DNA of 64,000 nucleotides, from NCBI GenBank assembly GCA_003260075.1, contig QLIY01000158.1, forward strand, positions 65,792 to 129,791, given 5' to 3'. Below are positions 46,001 through 60,736 of the stretch, in pieces; position 1 is the first letter of the stretch; every line of letters begins with the position of its first letter. The notes under the pieces were generated by a model. The model saw only the letters and a list, made by a program, of their open reading frames with translations. It made no database searches and was not told the DNA's origin. The stretch comes from Phallusia mammillata (taxonomy: Eukaryota > Chordata > Ascidiacea > Phlebobranchia > Ascidiidae). The position numbers and the translations under genes were made by a program.

Positions 46001-49000
46001 GTTGTTCTCTTCGATGGTTACCACCTGGTCTACAGGCAGAAGAGGTGTTGAAAAGCTGTAATCCACTGTCACTGCTTTTGTGCCCATCACATATTACCAC
46101 TGTGGTAAGAACACCTTGTTGCCCCAGTTTTTTGGTAAACCACGATTTTCGGTTGATGTGTTCGCCGTGACAAACTAAAATAGGCCACCAAAGCGCTAAA
46201 ATCAAAAGTTGCAAAATTCAAAAAGAGCGGTTTAATTACGCGCAAAATGTTCACATGGGATTGGGGAAATGATTCAGATGTCATTGATACACCAGGGAGG
46301 GCATTGGTACAACGTTGGTACGCGGTCAAAGCTGAGTGAGTGGTAACTTGGCCGACCGAGTTTAAGTATCAATACTTCCGTGAAATGTCGACACGACCAC
46401 ACTCAACTCCCAAATCAAGCTAAACAGTTCTCCAGGCGCAACAGCCAAGCGCATTTCGCGCGTTCGTGGTTGCGATAAGGCGCGTTGCTGCAAACTCGCC
46501 ACAAATAGACCATTATGTAAATGCAAGGTGGGAAACACAGTTTAAGGCCGTCGGTGGGCGTAAACAGTTGGGCGCCTATGTCTTACACGGAATTTAGCCG
46601 CTCCTGGTTTTGATTTATCACTAACCGACTTTACGTGTAGACGTGTAACGCGCCCTTTGTAATTGCTTTCTGTCGCTTTTCGGTCCTGCTGTACCTGGGC
46701 ATGTAAAATCGGTTTTGATGTAACCGAACGGCAAGGAGCTGGAGCACGGTTTCCGGTGCCGGCGTGTCGTGCGTCGCAGAGAAATATTTTTTGGCGGAAG
46801 AGGTTTCAGAGTGAGCTCGTGACTGCGGCGCACTCTTTCAACAGAAAGCAATGCAAAGAAACCTTGCTACACCTGTGTATATGAAAATCTAAGTGCAAAC
46901 ATTTCATTGCTTCATAGTTTGTGGGATCATTACTTCTCAACGACCAACCAGTTTGTAGTGTTTGCTTTGTGCGTGTCTTTTACGCCGATAAGACAACATT
47001 TACCTCCGGACTAGGCACAATACCACATATTGCCGCAATTTCTGTCTGAAACGTTAAACCATTGCGACGTTGTGGCCAGGCGTCTGCAACTCTGCTCCAT
47101 TTAGAAAAGATCTGGTCGCGCCACGAAAATTGTGGATGAATAGTAAACTCTTTTCAAAATCAGTTAAATTGTAAAGCCTGGGTATGAATGCAAGTTGTGC
47201 GACTGTGACAAATTATGTAAGGTCCCAGGAAATTACGGTCTTATTTCTGTGACGTAGTTATACACGGAGTTGTGACGTTTTTCCGTTTCTGGTCTGGCGA
47301 CGAAGGTCGATCATACTTGACCTACGAAACATTTAAATACTGATCGTGTGAGAAACGAACTCTCCATCATCCCACGTAAGCCTACTTTCCGCAAAGAGAT
47401 ATTTTGTCAATATTTAAGTCTCGTAGCTCAAAACTAAAGGCTATTGGGGCGTTTAGGGGCAATATTTTTAGGGCTGGTTGACGCCATTGCCTCAGTTAAG
47501 GTGTTGGGATGTAACTTGTTTGCTTGCTGTGTTTTTTGTTGTTTTCAACCGTCTGGAACTATTTTCACCTGGTGTACTTGAGTCATGAGGCGCAACTCCG
47601 GCCACAAAGAACGTAGATCGCCGCCAGGAAACTCGTCTAACCAACATCCTTGGCTTCTTGCGCTCGGGACGCTTGTTGCCCGATAATACACGCCGTTTTG
47701 CGGTGACGTAATTGGTGGGTGCGGGGGCGACGACCTTGGTTTTAGCAGACAAGACAGGTTGGCGAACAAGCCATGGAACAACGCTCTAGTACCCGAATCT
47801 TGTTTTATGCTCCAACAAGAATTGTTTGACATGTTCTCGCACACCACCAGTCACAGGTGACGTCACACGAGAGTCTTTATTTTATTAAACTTATTCGCTG
47901 ATGCAGCTGTTCACAGACTCTACGTTTCCGTGTATCGCGCCTAAAATGGTTTGAAAATGATTTACAGCCCACGGTGTGTAAAAAAAAAACTTCATCTGGC
48001 ACATGAACGCCGAATCACGAAACGATGCATCAACCTGCTGGTTGCCAAGTCTAGTTAAAGCTTCTTGCAATTGATTGAGCAGCAAGTTTCAGCGTAAAAG
48101 CCAAAGTAACCAGCCTGGGTTGGTTTCCGGCTTAGTGCGCCGGCTTGAAATCTAAATATCATGGATGGTTTCGTACCTTTCCTCTCACCGTTCTTGTCCT
48201 CCGGTTTCTTTCAATATGCCAGGCGGGCACGCTTCTTATCAAACATCATAAAGTTGGGTGTTGACACAGACCACTACCAAAATTGGAAACTAGGGCATAA
48301 GTTTGCTCATTTCTTATTTATGGCAGCTGCCATTCTGATTTGTAGGACTCATGAAAATGCAAGCAATAAAATACCGTGGCATTTTTGTGTAGGTTATCTG
48401 TTTGCAAAGATTTATGTTTTAGACGGTTTTGTTATACAGCTGAGAATACCACGCAGGTTTTAAAAGGTGCGAGTTGTAACGTTCAAGTGCAATAAATAAA
48501 TTGACTTTTTGTTTATTACTTCACCAAGACGCCGATACAACGTATTAAAACAGATCACGAGTATTATGACCGTGTTTTCTCTCTTTAATAAATACCATTC
48601 GTTTTTTGTCACCACTTCGCTGTAATTCATTAAGAGAGATGGGAGAGGTTGCATATTTGCCAGCAGCGCTATTTTTATTCTCTTTTTATTGAGAGAAAGC
48701 GTTTTCCACTCCTCTCTCTCTGCTCAACGAGCCGTGACCTTCGCTTTTCGCCTCTGCTCCTTCGCTTTCTTTCGCTGAGACAGAGCGAGATAGCTGATCG
48801 GCACGACCAATATTGTATCTGCCTTGGCGAGTGCGGAGTTAGCGTGCTGCCGCGAATACGATTCAGTTGCCTCGATCTTGTCGGGCGAATTTGCAAGTCT
48901 TGACCGGACATCTTGTGGATTCTTCAACTTATCTGGTTTTAGTAATTTTAACTGGATAAGCGTCAGATTGGCAAAGTTAGGAATTGACAGTGTGATTGAA

Positions 49001-49027
49001 TTTTGGCGTGGTTAAACATCTTTCGCC
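43030..49027. promoter_or_regulatory. About 6-kb intergenic region between the head-to-head collagen IV genes
   Basis: The start codons of the two collagen IV genes face away from each other across this segment. It should therefore contain both promoters and any shared enhancers. It is less AT-rich than most of the window. A CT-rich stretch with CTCTCTCTCTGC lies near 48710, about 300 bp before the COL4A1-like ATG. I see no TATA box I trust. Open frames here, such as 47545-47847 and 48161-48463, match no family I know and look like chance. Confidence 0.5.
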
Positions 49028-52000
49028 ATGGAGGCAGGAAAAGGCGGTCTGGCAACCTTGGCTGTTGTGACGGTATGTCTTTTGATCTGCATGTCAAGTA
49101 CAACAACAGCAAAAGTAAGTAATTCGGTTGTGTTATTTTTTAAGTTGCAGATGCTCCTAACGAACTTGTTTAATGCTAGTATAAATATTTAGTACAGTTT
49201 TTAACATAACATATGTGTTTGAGCAATTTATAGGCAGTAAAATCTATGTCAGTTCATATGCGACAACTTCCACATTTATGGCACGATTGAGTATAAACAC
49301 AATAGACATGTTTACAAAAATACGTATGTGTTAGTGCTAAAAACAGCGTTGCTCAGAGCGAAAAGTGTGTTGATATCAGTAAGCTTTACAGCCTCATTTT
49401 CAGCGACGAAATTGGGACAAATAGTGACTTGTTTGGGCCATACCCACATTGCATGTTTTTAAAATGAATCGAAATTTCGCACCAACACACATGTCTGCCT
49501 ACTACCAGAAGGAGTCGACACACTGTACGCGAAGTATTAACCAGCCTTCTAACATGCGCGAGTACGGTGCTACGCACAGTGGGAAGCGGAACAAATGTTC
49601 TCATGTCGTCAACACGTAATCCCCTGTATTGTCAATTTCCCCTTATTAGCATCGCACCCAATCTTTTCACGACTTTACAGCTCCTCGGAATGCGATTTAT
49701 TTATTTATGACGCTATATGTGTCGTGGTGCGATTGCATCCCCTCGATTTATGGCCCTACGTTGTTGCGCGTGCCTCGGACAGCTGAGTTATGAGCGCTTA
49801 TACGATCTGCATTGGTGTCAGGTATGTAATCGAGGTTGCAGTTAACACTTCGCGACCACGACAGTCACTAATCGCTGTTTTCGTATGGATTGACCTTTGA
49901 AAGGTCCATCGTAAAGTCATAGAAATGTCAACGACCCAATAATAGGTTTATGGCCTTAGTGAATAACGAGTAGCGAGTAGAAGTTATTGATCCACACCGA
50001 CTTTTACTGGGGATAGATTTAGCAAATGGACACAATTGGTTTACGATTTAACGTTAGCCTTTTGAAGAAAAAAAGCTTTTGTTGGTAAAGACAGTCCTGT
50101 CTAAGTGTATATATATGTGTACATAAAACATGTCCTGTCGGTTAAGCTCTTTTAAAATTGTTAACTCGCCACTTAACCAAAGATTACAAAAACGTGGCTC
50201 CTCTTAACCATAACAAAGTTATAAGTCACTTAATTGTTAGCTGTTATCTTACGCCCGTCTAACGGTTGGGTGTCGAATTTAAAGGGTGGTAATTAAACGG
50301 TAGCAGTTTGGTGTAATTTTTGCTGCTTTATGTTTTCTGTGCCATTGGTTTGAACTTTTTTCAAAATCTGACTTCTCCTGATCAAACTGATTTGTTGACC
50401 GATTTTAATGACATTCCTATGTACAATTTATTCCATGGTAGGCGCATAGAATGTGTTGCGCCGAAGGGCACTTCGTCTACTTTTTTTCCACCGTTGCACC
50501 GATGACCTCCCACGAGTTGACATGATTGTTGCAGGAAACTCGGATTCGCATCTATTTGTGCGACAACACTAATGTCATTAATTACACTTTAAATGGTGGA
50601 AATTGTTCCACAATTATAGTTCACCAATGCTGTTATTAGTTTTCCATTTTTATGCGCTACATTTGGCGACAGCTTGGTTATCGCCATATTGTATTTCTCA
50701 TATCATCAGGAAATAGCTACGTTGGCCTTACCCACACTTTGATTGTAGGTTGTCGTTTGTTTAATTTGGGTGGACGCCCAACCAGACGTCGGCGGTTAGA
50801 TAGATTCGTGCGAATCCGAAGGAGAAAGTTCAATGTCTCCTTTGTGTTGCAATCGCCAGACGCGACTGTTCGACAGATAGCCAGGAAACAAGTTGTTGAT
50901 TAGCTGACATTTACATGTGTGAATAAGCACCACACCCGGTCAATTAAACATGATTATCGATAAATAATGGCTACTTTAGTCGTGACGTTTGAGGATGCTT
51001 GTAAAATCTGGGTCTAGTTGAGGGTAATTTGTAGTTACATGCGGATGCCTGCACCGTAAAAGTCACAAACCATTCAAAGATGTATAAATGGCAATTGCGT
51101 CACCTGTTAGAATATGTTTAGCAAAAGTGGGCACACTTATCATTGCAATGGCACTAAAAATATATTTAAAACCAATTAAAAAACATCGAAGTTTTTTTTT
51201 ATATTGTAAAGTAATCGATAACAAAACTCAAGACAAATTAATTCAGTTAAACTTTCAAGAAGATAAAACATTTTAATGATTTTTATGTTAAGCAGGTGAC
51301 TTGTTCAGAAATAAATCTTTGTTTACAGATTGTTTTACACATTAGGGTATTTCCCTGTGTCGGAAGTCTGTTTGAAAGGTCTTTTGAAACAACTTATTGC
51401 TTTTGATAAGATTCATTTTTTTAGTTTAATTTTTAACATTATTATTTTTTAGTCTGCGAAGTATGGAGGTTATGGAGGTTGTGGTGGACCTAAAGTATAT
51501 TGCAATGCTTCCAAAGGAGATAGGGTATGTTCCTTTTGCCTGAAAACAAAATCTCTTATCTAAAGCCAGTGTATATTTTAGGGAGTTAGAGGACATCCTG
51601 GAATGGATGGACCACCTGGTCTTCCTGGATTTCCTGGACCCGAGGGTCCACCTGGACCCAGAGGGCCAGTGGTAAGCAGTTTTATGATAAACAATTACTG
51701 TCAGTGTTGTTTCATTTTATATTTATGTTTCTTTTAGGGTGAAACTGGTCAAGATGGGGAACAAGGCATGAAAGGAGAAAGGGTAAGTAGTGATATTAGA
51801 AACACTTTTTTCACATTTAGCCTGCTTAAAATAACTTTACTTTAGGGTTCTCAAGGCTCCCATGGCTATCCTGGAACACCTGGAATCCCAGTAAGTTAAT
51901 TTGCATTTGTTTTCTTTTTTTTGTTAAATATTTTTGTAAATATGTTAAATAAAAAGCAACAACATAATTATCTGTTGGACAGTAAAATAATCTATTGTAC

Positions 52001-55000
52001 CTTTTAGGGTATACCTGGTCAAATGGGACCACCTGGAGAACAAGGTATCCCTGGATGTAACGGTACAAAGGTAAAATACTTTATCATATAATGTTTACAA
52101 CTAAAGGGGTGAATTAAACTTTTGTGTTTGCAGGGTGAAAAGGGACCAATTGGGCCTGCAGGAATCGAAGGTGCTGGTGGTCGACCTGGAAAAGCTGGTG
52201 GTCGAGGAATGAAGGTAAGTAATTTTTTTAATATGTATTTTTGAGTTAAATGTTTTGGGCTTGTTTGTTGACAGGGTGAGCCTGGTGAGGTTATTAATCT
52301 CGTGCCTGGCAAGAAAGGCGAACCAGGCCAAGACGGAAAGCCTGGTCCACAGGTATAGTTTTCCTGTATTTTATTTTTTTCGTTTTAGTAGACAGAGAAG
52401 CTTTCATGTTTTTTTATTGTTTTTGGTAGGGTTTGCAGGGTGAAATGGGGCTGCCTGGGCCACAAGGTCCCTATGGAAGACCTGGACCACCTGTATGTAT
52501 TCTTGATTACTTTTGATTAAATTCTGTACATTTTTTGCTAAAAAATGCTTTGTTTTTAGGGTCAACCTGGTCCCCGTGGCATGTCTGGAGAAAAGGTAAG
52601 TTTATTTTTGACAACATTCTTTTTATTAGTTTTGATCAATTTTCTGGGGGGATTGTTTTATTTTTATTTTTTTCCACAACTTGACCAAAGTATTACATTG
52701 TTTGTTTATAAAAGTAGTAAATGCATCAGCCATAATGATTGCTCACTATATGTCACTATATAAGTTGTCAAGTTCTAGAATTATTGTGAAATATAACATT
52801 TTTTTGGCTTTGGGTATGTTTAATAAAACAAAATTTCTTAGTGGGTATGTTTGTCTGCCTGCAGAAATATGGCATTAATGCCATAGAAATCTAATTATTG
52901 GCTTTAATCTTAAATAAAATAGAAAATATACTATTAATGTTCCTAATTTTATTGAGAACATCCCTCATAAAATATGTTCCTTCAGGGTCAAATGGGTGTT
53001 GGATATCAAGGAGCAAAAGGAGAAAAGGTATGTTTTTTTTATTATTAATAATATACATCTATTACCAATAGCCCATTTTTTAATTTTTGTACATATGATG
53101 TGAACAAAACAGATTGTCATTACTTTTCTTAAGATGTATGGTATTTGGGGTTTGTTTTGGCTGAACTATTTTCACATTATCCTCATTGTATAGAGATGCA
53201 TCTTAAATAAATTTTATTGAATGTTATTGCATGTGTTAAATGGTGCCTAATAAATAACAATACTGTGAAAAATATTTTCCTTAATCATGGGCAATAATAC
53301 ACTACATTCTTTCATTCACAGCAATGCTTTAATTCATCTGATTTATTGCTTTGTATTGCAAAACAATTTTATGCAAATGAAAATCATTTTGTTTAATTTG
53401 TCTGTTGGTTCTTTTCCGCCATTACTGTTTATGATTTAAATGAAATATCTTTTTATTATTCAGTAAGTTTACAGTAAAACATGTTTAATTGGCTTTGTTG
53501 TTGTTTTCTTTCCTTGTTTGCCTGTGCTTCTGCAAATACTGCTGCTTCTGTGCATGGCTTAAAATGAAGGGCGAACAAGGTCTGGCAGGCAGCTCTGGAG
53601 GATCAGGAGAACTAGATGCACAAACTGGCCGGATTGAAAATTTCATTGTGGGTGAACTGTGAACTGGCTTTTGTATGCTAGCTTAATATGCATGTGCAAA
53701 CAAACCCCAAAGACAAACTTATAAACAGACCTAATAGATGGAAAAGATGAAATGACAACCTGGTTTGTATTTTTTAAACCACAGCAGTAATTGGTTCATT
53801 TTGATGGCTTATTCATTCCAAATTGATCAGTTTCTGCTGTGGGTAAAAACATACAGAAACACACCTTTCTATGCTGACACTCTAATTTTTTCTTAAAAAT
53901 TATTATTATTATTTTTTTCTGTCTGTCTGAAAGAAATTTTTGAATTACAAATATTTACATGCAAAATGTACCACAAATGTTTTGTGGCAAGAGTGTCAGT
54001 AATTGTGTTTCTGTTGTTTGCACATTTGCTTTGGTCATTGATGTTATGTGCGAACAAATAGGGAGATTCTGGTATTCCTGGACCCCCAGGAGGTATTGAA
54101 GAAAGTAGTGGACCTCCACAGGGTGAAATTACCCAACCACAAGTAAGTGGGCAAAAATGAATTTCATGACAGGTAAATATGAGGAAGGCAACAACTAGTC
54201 AACTAGTTGTTTCAAAAGAACAATAAAACTTTTTTTTCTAATTTTTCTTGGCAAACTTTGGGGTTTGTTTGTATCATGTTTTGATTTTGTTTGTAGTATA
54301 AAAGATTAAATCAATAAAAAAATCCATAAAACTAAAATAAAGTACTCTTTAAGATTAAACAGAGACAAGAGCTGTGTTTTAAAGCAGAAATTATAATTGC
54401 TCTAACTTTATGTGATTCATTTTCAGGGTCCACCAGGTCCAGATGGCCGACCCGTAAGTGATTCTTAAACCATAACTTGGAGTTAAATTTGGTGATATCT
54501 AAATTAATGCTTTTGAAGGGTGAAAAGGGAGAAGTTGGCGAAAAGGGTTACCGAGGAGAAACTGGCGACCTTGTAAGTAATCTACATTTTTGGTTTCTCT
54601 TGAAATAATATTTACCACCTGAAAGTATGTAACCACTTACTTTTGTAAAGGGTGCAACCGGCATGAAGGGGCAAAAAGGTGGCAAAGGAGAGCGTGGGCC
54701 TGTTGGGCCTCAGGTTTGTTACCATATAAAACTAAAGCTGAAAAAAACACAATCATTTTGTTAAAACTGTCAATTTTTGCAGAGTACAAAAGTCGGAAAA
54801 CCGGGTACTCCAGGAACCAATGGATTGCCTGTTAGTCTGTGTTTTTTTTGTAGAAAAATTTGTGATTGTAATGTAATGCCACTTTACAATACTTTTTAGG
54901 GTGAAAAAGGTTCCAGAGGTTTTCAAGGCTATCCAGGATCAAATGGTGGAAAGGGAACCAAAGGAGAGTTAGGAATTAGTGGACCTCCTGGACCACCAGG

Positions 55001-58000
55001 GTTGACGGTAGCTTGTTGTTTGACTATATCCTATGCCATTGCAAAAATAGGATTTAACCACTTAAATCTGTTTTGTTGCAGGGTGAAAATGGGCGCTCTG
55101 GTGAAACAGGTCCTCCTGGTGAACGTGGCCGCCCTGGCCCTAAGGGTGGGATGGGCTTTCCTGGTATGAATGGTCTCAATGGAATCAAGGGTGAAGCTGG
55201 TTTGCCAGGTCCCCAGGGTGAACAAGGACCACCAGGTCAGCCAGGCTTTGGGCTTGACGGCCAGCCTGGGGAGCCTGGACCATCTGGAAAGCCAGGTAAA
55301 CATTAAACGAAAGAAATTGTATTTTCCACACCTAAATATTCGCGTTTTAGGCTTGCCTGGTCGTCATGGCTTTCAAGGTCCACCGGGACCAGCCGGAGAA
55401 AAGGGTAGTCAAGGAGCAACTGTCACAGGTCCACCAGGAGAAGACGGCCGATCTGGACAAAATGGACGGCCTGGTGAACCAGGCCCAGAAGGACCAAAAG
55501 GAGAACCAGGACTTGATGCCTTTATCACAAGTGACGACATGAAGGAAATGGTCACTCCAGGAGATACCGGTTTACCTGGACCCCGAGGAACGCCAGGTTC
55601 ACCAGGGCAACCTGGAACGATCGGTATGTTTAAGTTGGCCACATGGCGTCTTAGCTTTGTGTTAATATTACAAAAAGGAAGTAATAAAATGTTAACCTTT
55701 TCTACTTTTTAGGCGAGCAAGGACTAAAGGGTATAAAAGGTGAAGAATGCGGACTTTGTGAACAGGGACCACCGGGCGAACGGGGCGAAATCGGGCAGAC
55801 AGGAGAGCCTGGAAGACATGGTGAAATGGGTATACAAGGAACTCCAGGCGAAAAGGGTCAAAAGGGATTTGCCGGTTTTGCTGGACTTACTGGCGAACAG
55901 GTAAACAGAACAAAGAAGTAACGGCGAATATACTGTAACAAATTACTGGGTGAAGTGATGGCAATGATGCTACAAAAGTTAACTTTGGTGGTAAAAGTAA
56001 ATATTTTTGTTTAATACTGTGCTTAGGGACGACCTGGACTGCAAGGCATGATTGGCGCTCCTGGACCTAAAGGAGAAGTGGGAGAACTAACAATCATTAG
56101 GAGCAAAGGTGCACGAGGTCTAACTGGTCCTACTGGTCCACCTGGGAGCCCCGGTTTCAATGGTCCTCCTGGAAGGTATAACATTCGTTTTTTGGACTGT
56201 GTTTTGGCTGCTTAATGTTGCACTTGTTGTGATAAGTTCTTATTTACATTTTCTTTTCTAAACCTCGATTTTAGAAGTGGAATTGATGGGGAATTTGGCC
56301 AGAAAGGACAGAAAGGAGAAATCGGTGGGCCCGGTTTACAAGGTCCTCCTGGTGAAACTGGTAACACTGGTCCAAGTGGAGCTCCCGGTCTGAATGGTCG
56401 AGACTTACCTGGCGAAACGGGAGAGCCGGGAATTCGTGGCGAACCAGGAGAAGCCGGTGATATTGGATTTCCTGGACAGCGAGGTAATTTGTCTGGTTTT
56501 AACTTTTGTTTTCACTAGGTTTTGGTATTACACTGCAAGGCTTGTAAAACAATTGCCGCACAAACTAATTTGTCTAAAAAGTTTTGGTTTTGTGCAGGGC
56601 AAAAGGGAGAGCCCACTTTGGCTATCACGATCGCCGGGGACAAGGGCGAAAAAGGTGCTCAGGGTAATATTGGTCTCCCTGGGACCCCTGGAGAGCGCGG
56701 TGACGACGGTATGTACTTTCAACAAAAACAGTAGCTCTATTTGCGTAAGTTAATGGTATATTTCTGATAATGCTGCAGGTGCTATTGGCTATCCTGGAGA
56801 ATCTGGCTTTGCTGGTGAAAAGGGTGTTCCCGGTCTCCCTGGTCCGATGGGCCGAAGTGTCCGTGGCATGACTGGTGCTAAGGGACTTCCGGGTCCACAA
56901 GGCAGTCCTGGTTTTCCGGGTGATCAAGGACCACCTGGCCAGGATGGTATAAATGGTATGGATGGATTGCCGGGCGAAAAGGTACAATATTCGTAACCTT
57001 TGATTGAAATATGTTTGCAATGTTGTTGCATAAAATATGTTTGATTGCATGTTTTAGGGCGACACTGGAGTTGGTTATCCTGGGGCCAACGGACGCATCG
57101 GAGAAAATGGAGAACCGGGCCCTGTAGGGCAACAAGGAGAACGCGGCCGAACCGGACGACAAGGACCACAAGGACCCATTGGACCACCTGGCAAATCTGG
57201 ACAAGACGGTATGTCTATTTGTTAGCTATTTCATTGTTTTTTTTTGAAAAAAACAAAAAGTTATTTAAATAATATAAAATATGTAGGCGACGATGGACCC
57301 ATCGGACGTACTGGTATAACTGGACAGAAGGGAGAACCCGGCGATGCGTTGCTTGGACCACAAGGAACTCCAGGACCAAGAGGTTTCATTGGAGAGATCG
57401 GTATTAATTTATTTTACTTTCCTTCAACATAGAGTAGTTTTATCTGCTAGCCAAGATCAAGCTTTCAGATATCTTTTTTCTCAGGTAAACCTGGTCAGCC
57501 TGGCTTCCAGGGCGAACCTGGACCTCCCGGTGATGACATTCAGGGAATGAAAGGTGAACAAGGTGAGACTGGTAGAGAAGGACCTGTCGGAATCAGGGGT
57601 GAAATGGGTGCTCCGGGATTTCCTGGTGTAGATGGGGTTGACGGCAACGATGGTTTGCCTGGTGAAAAGGGCATGACAGGGGACAAGGGAACCCCTGGAA
57701 TCCGCGGCCGAAATGGTATGTTCGATTGCAAACCATCCTAGAAGATTTTTGTTCCTAAGAAGTCTTAAAATCCGGTTTCTGTTTTTAAGGTCTTCCCGGG
57801 TTGAATGGCGAAACGGGGGCGCCAGGTAATCATGGTAAAGATGGACTTCCGGGACCTCAAGGGCTTCCAGGTACAAGAGGTTTGATCGGGTTCCCAGGTG
57901 CGCTTGGACAGAAGGGTGAGCCGGCAGAGATTGCTGCTAACTTGGTTTCCAACGGAACAAAGGGACAAAAAGGTACAGTTGATTTGGAAACATGTTCAAG

Positions 58001-60685
58001 TGATTTGATAAGCTTAAACTTTAACTTGTTAAAGGTGAGCCTGGATTGCCTGGTTTTTCTGGTGACGACGGTTTGGAGGGTCTTCCTGGATTAAAAGGAG
58101 CCAGGGGTTTGAGTGGAGAGAAAGGGGTTCAAGGTGTTCCTGGACAACCTGGACTTGATGGATTGCAGGGCAATGATGGATTCTCAGGTTAGTGAAGTAC
58201 AACTGTCTGGCAGTAATTCCATATAAAGTACTTGCACATTATGTATCCTTTATTTGTTTAGGTGAAAAGGGAGTAAAAGGAGAAATTGGGATGCCTGGTG
58301 TTGCTGGAAGGGATGGTGCACGGGGTGAGAGGGGAACCAGCGGTCGACCTGGTGGACTTGGACCAATTGGTCCTATCGGTGAAAAGGGAGAAGCAAGTCA
58401 AGTTCCAGGTCAACCTGGGCGACCGGGACTATCTGTAAGTTTACTAGCTTTTTTCTTTTCAGTTTTAAAACATGTTTTTTTCTGTGACCATTTATGCACA
58501 AAAAACTTGGTTATATTTTGATGCGGTCAGTGCGAAAAATGCGCATAACTCATAAGCGCTGGGTTTTCTAAAGCCAAAAAATAAATAAATACGTGTTTCT
58601 TTCCAACAGGGTCGAGATGGCTTAGATGGTCAGCCAGGCTTACAGGGTGATGACGGACTTCCAGGGCAACCGGGTTTTAACGGAGAGCCAGGTGTTAAAG
58701 GTGACAAAGGAAGCCCGGGGCCAACAGGTGCTTTCGGACTTCGTGGAATGAAAGGTGCAACCGGTGAGCGCGGAGACGCTGGATCGCCTGGAGCAGCCGG
58801 ACCTCCTGGCGAGTCAGGTAAGATTTTTTAATTCCTGGCGGGTCGGGTAAAAGTCATTGAATTTCCCTAACAGGCAGAATTTATTTTAGGTCTGAATGGT
58901 TTACCTGGAGAAACCGGGACATCTGGCAGACAGGGTGAAGCTGGTGTTGATGGTCTTCCTGGTCAACCAGGACCTAGAGGATTTTCTGGTGAGTCTGTTG
59001 CTGGACCCCCAGGTCGTCCTGGAAGTTTGGGATTTACTGGCGAACCTGGAGAACCTGGTCCACCAGGACAAGAGGTTTGTCTTTCAATTTAAACAATTTT
59101 TCACTTCATACAAACGCCAATTGTTTTTTTACGCATTACCAGGGACTTCCTGGTCTAATCGGAGAAACGGGAGAAACTGGTCCACAAGGCTTACAGGGCG
59201 AACCTGGACAAAAGGGCTCACCCGGGCCGCGAGGACTCTCAGTGAAGGGAATGAAGGGTGAACGTGGTTTACCGGGTCTGTCTGGCGAAACAGGTATGTG
59301 TTCACAATACATTGCTGTTTAATCGGTTGCTTTTTTGGCATCAAACATTTGCTTACCGCCTTGAAAGTTTGCTTTGTAAAAGCAAGGAATGTTACTTTTT
59401 AGCAGACGATTGGTAACATATTGTTGATGGACGTACATTATAAGCTGTTTACGTAACAGACAAGAGTGGTTATTTGCACAACCTCACCTATTTGTGTCAC
59501 ATTTAGGTTCTATTGGATTACCCGGGCTTGCCGGCCCACCTGGACTGACTGGTATACAGGGCGAGGATGGCGAAAAAGGCGAACAAGGTTCTCCGGGTCG
59601 TGACGGATTTAACGGTCTGAAGGGAAATCCCGGCAACGCGGTATGCATTTTAACAGTTGTTGGTCACCTTGGAAGGCAATGTCCACTGTAATCCCCAACT
59701 TTGTATAATTGCAGGGAAGAGATGGGTTTGACGGTCTTCCTGGCGAACCTGGCGATGTTGGTGAAGCTGGTTTGACAGGTTTACCAGGCCCGATCGGTCC
59801 ACCTGGAGATATTGGAAGACCTGGTGAAGATGGATTGGTTGGATCCAAAGGACAAAAAGGTTCATTTACATTTTCTCGATAAGCCACCTCTGTTGTCCAT
59901 TACAACAACGAAAATCGTGTTGTTAAGGAATTCGTGTTTGACAAATTTCTAACAAAGCATTTTCTCAATATTCTTCATGTGTAACCTGCGTTATTTATAG
60001 GTGCTACTGGTATTGCTGGTGCTGATGCACTTCCGATTGTAACCCAAGGACAAAAGGGGGGAAGGGGTGACACCGGACCACAGGGACCCCGCGGCAGACC
60101 CGGACAACCTGGACCACAAGGATTTGTAGGACAAGTCGGTGAATCTGGCGAGCCTGGACAGAACGGTATTCCTGGACTTCCCGGTCTGTCTGGCGATGTT
60201 GGATCACCTGGGCCACAAGGACCTTTGGGTGGGTGGTAGTTTGTTAACGAGTGTATTGCACCAATTACTGGTTACTTAGCACCTATTGGTGACAAAAGTA
60301 ACTGTTATTTAAAAAAAAAACTCTGTAGGCAACCGTATTGTAAACGGGATGATGGACAATAGCGTTAGTAAAACGTTTAGTAAATACATTTCTTTCAAAT
60401 GAGCGGTTGTAATTTGACAAAAAATAAGAAGTATATGTTCGGTTTTATTTTAAAGTTTGAAAACACACAAACGTTTTGTGGAGTAAATCCAACGTTACGA
60501 GTAACAGCTTTTGAAAATCCAAGCAAAGTTTGTGTCTAACTTGTCCATTGTGTCTGACTTCGATTGTTCACCTGTGTCTATACAGGTAACCGTGGTCCGG
60601 CTGGTAATGACGGTCGCCCTGGACGTGACGGTTCACCTGGTGAACCTGGCGTGTCTGCCCTCTTTCACGGATATTTCGTCACCCG

Positions 60686-60736
<51 letters not shown>

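Noticed and set aside
48161-48463. 100-codon hydrophobic open frame between the collagen genes
   Set aside because: No recognisable family, no splice context and short; likely chance, though it could be tested with RNA-seq.
51500-60230. Regular short repeats that might suggest a CRISPR or satellite array
   Set aside because: The periodicity is the 9-base Gly-X-Y codon repeat of collagen, split by GT-AG introns.
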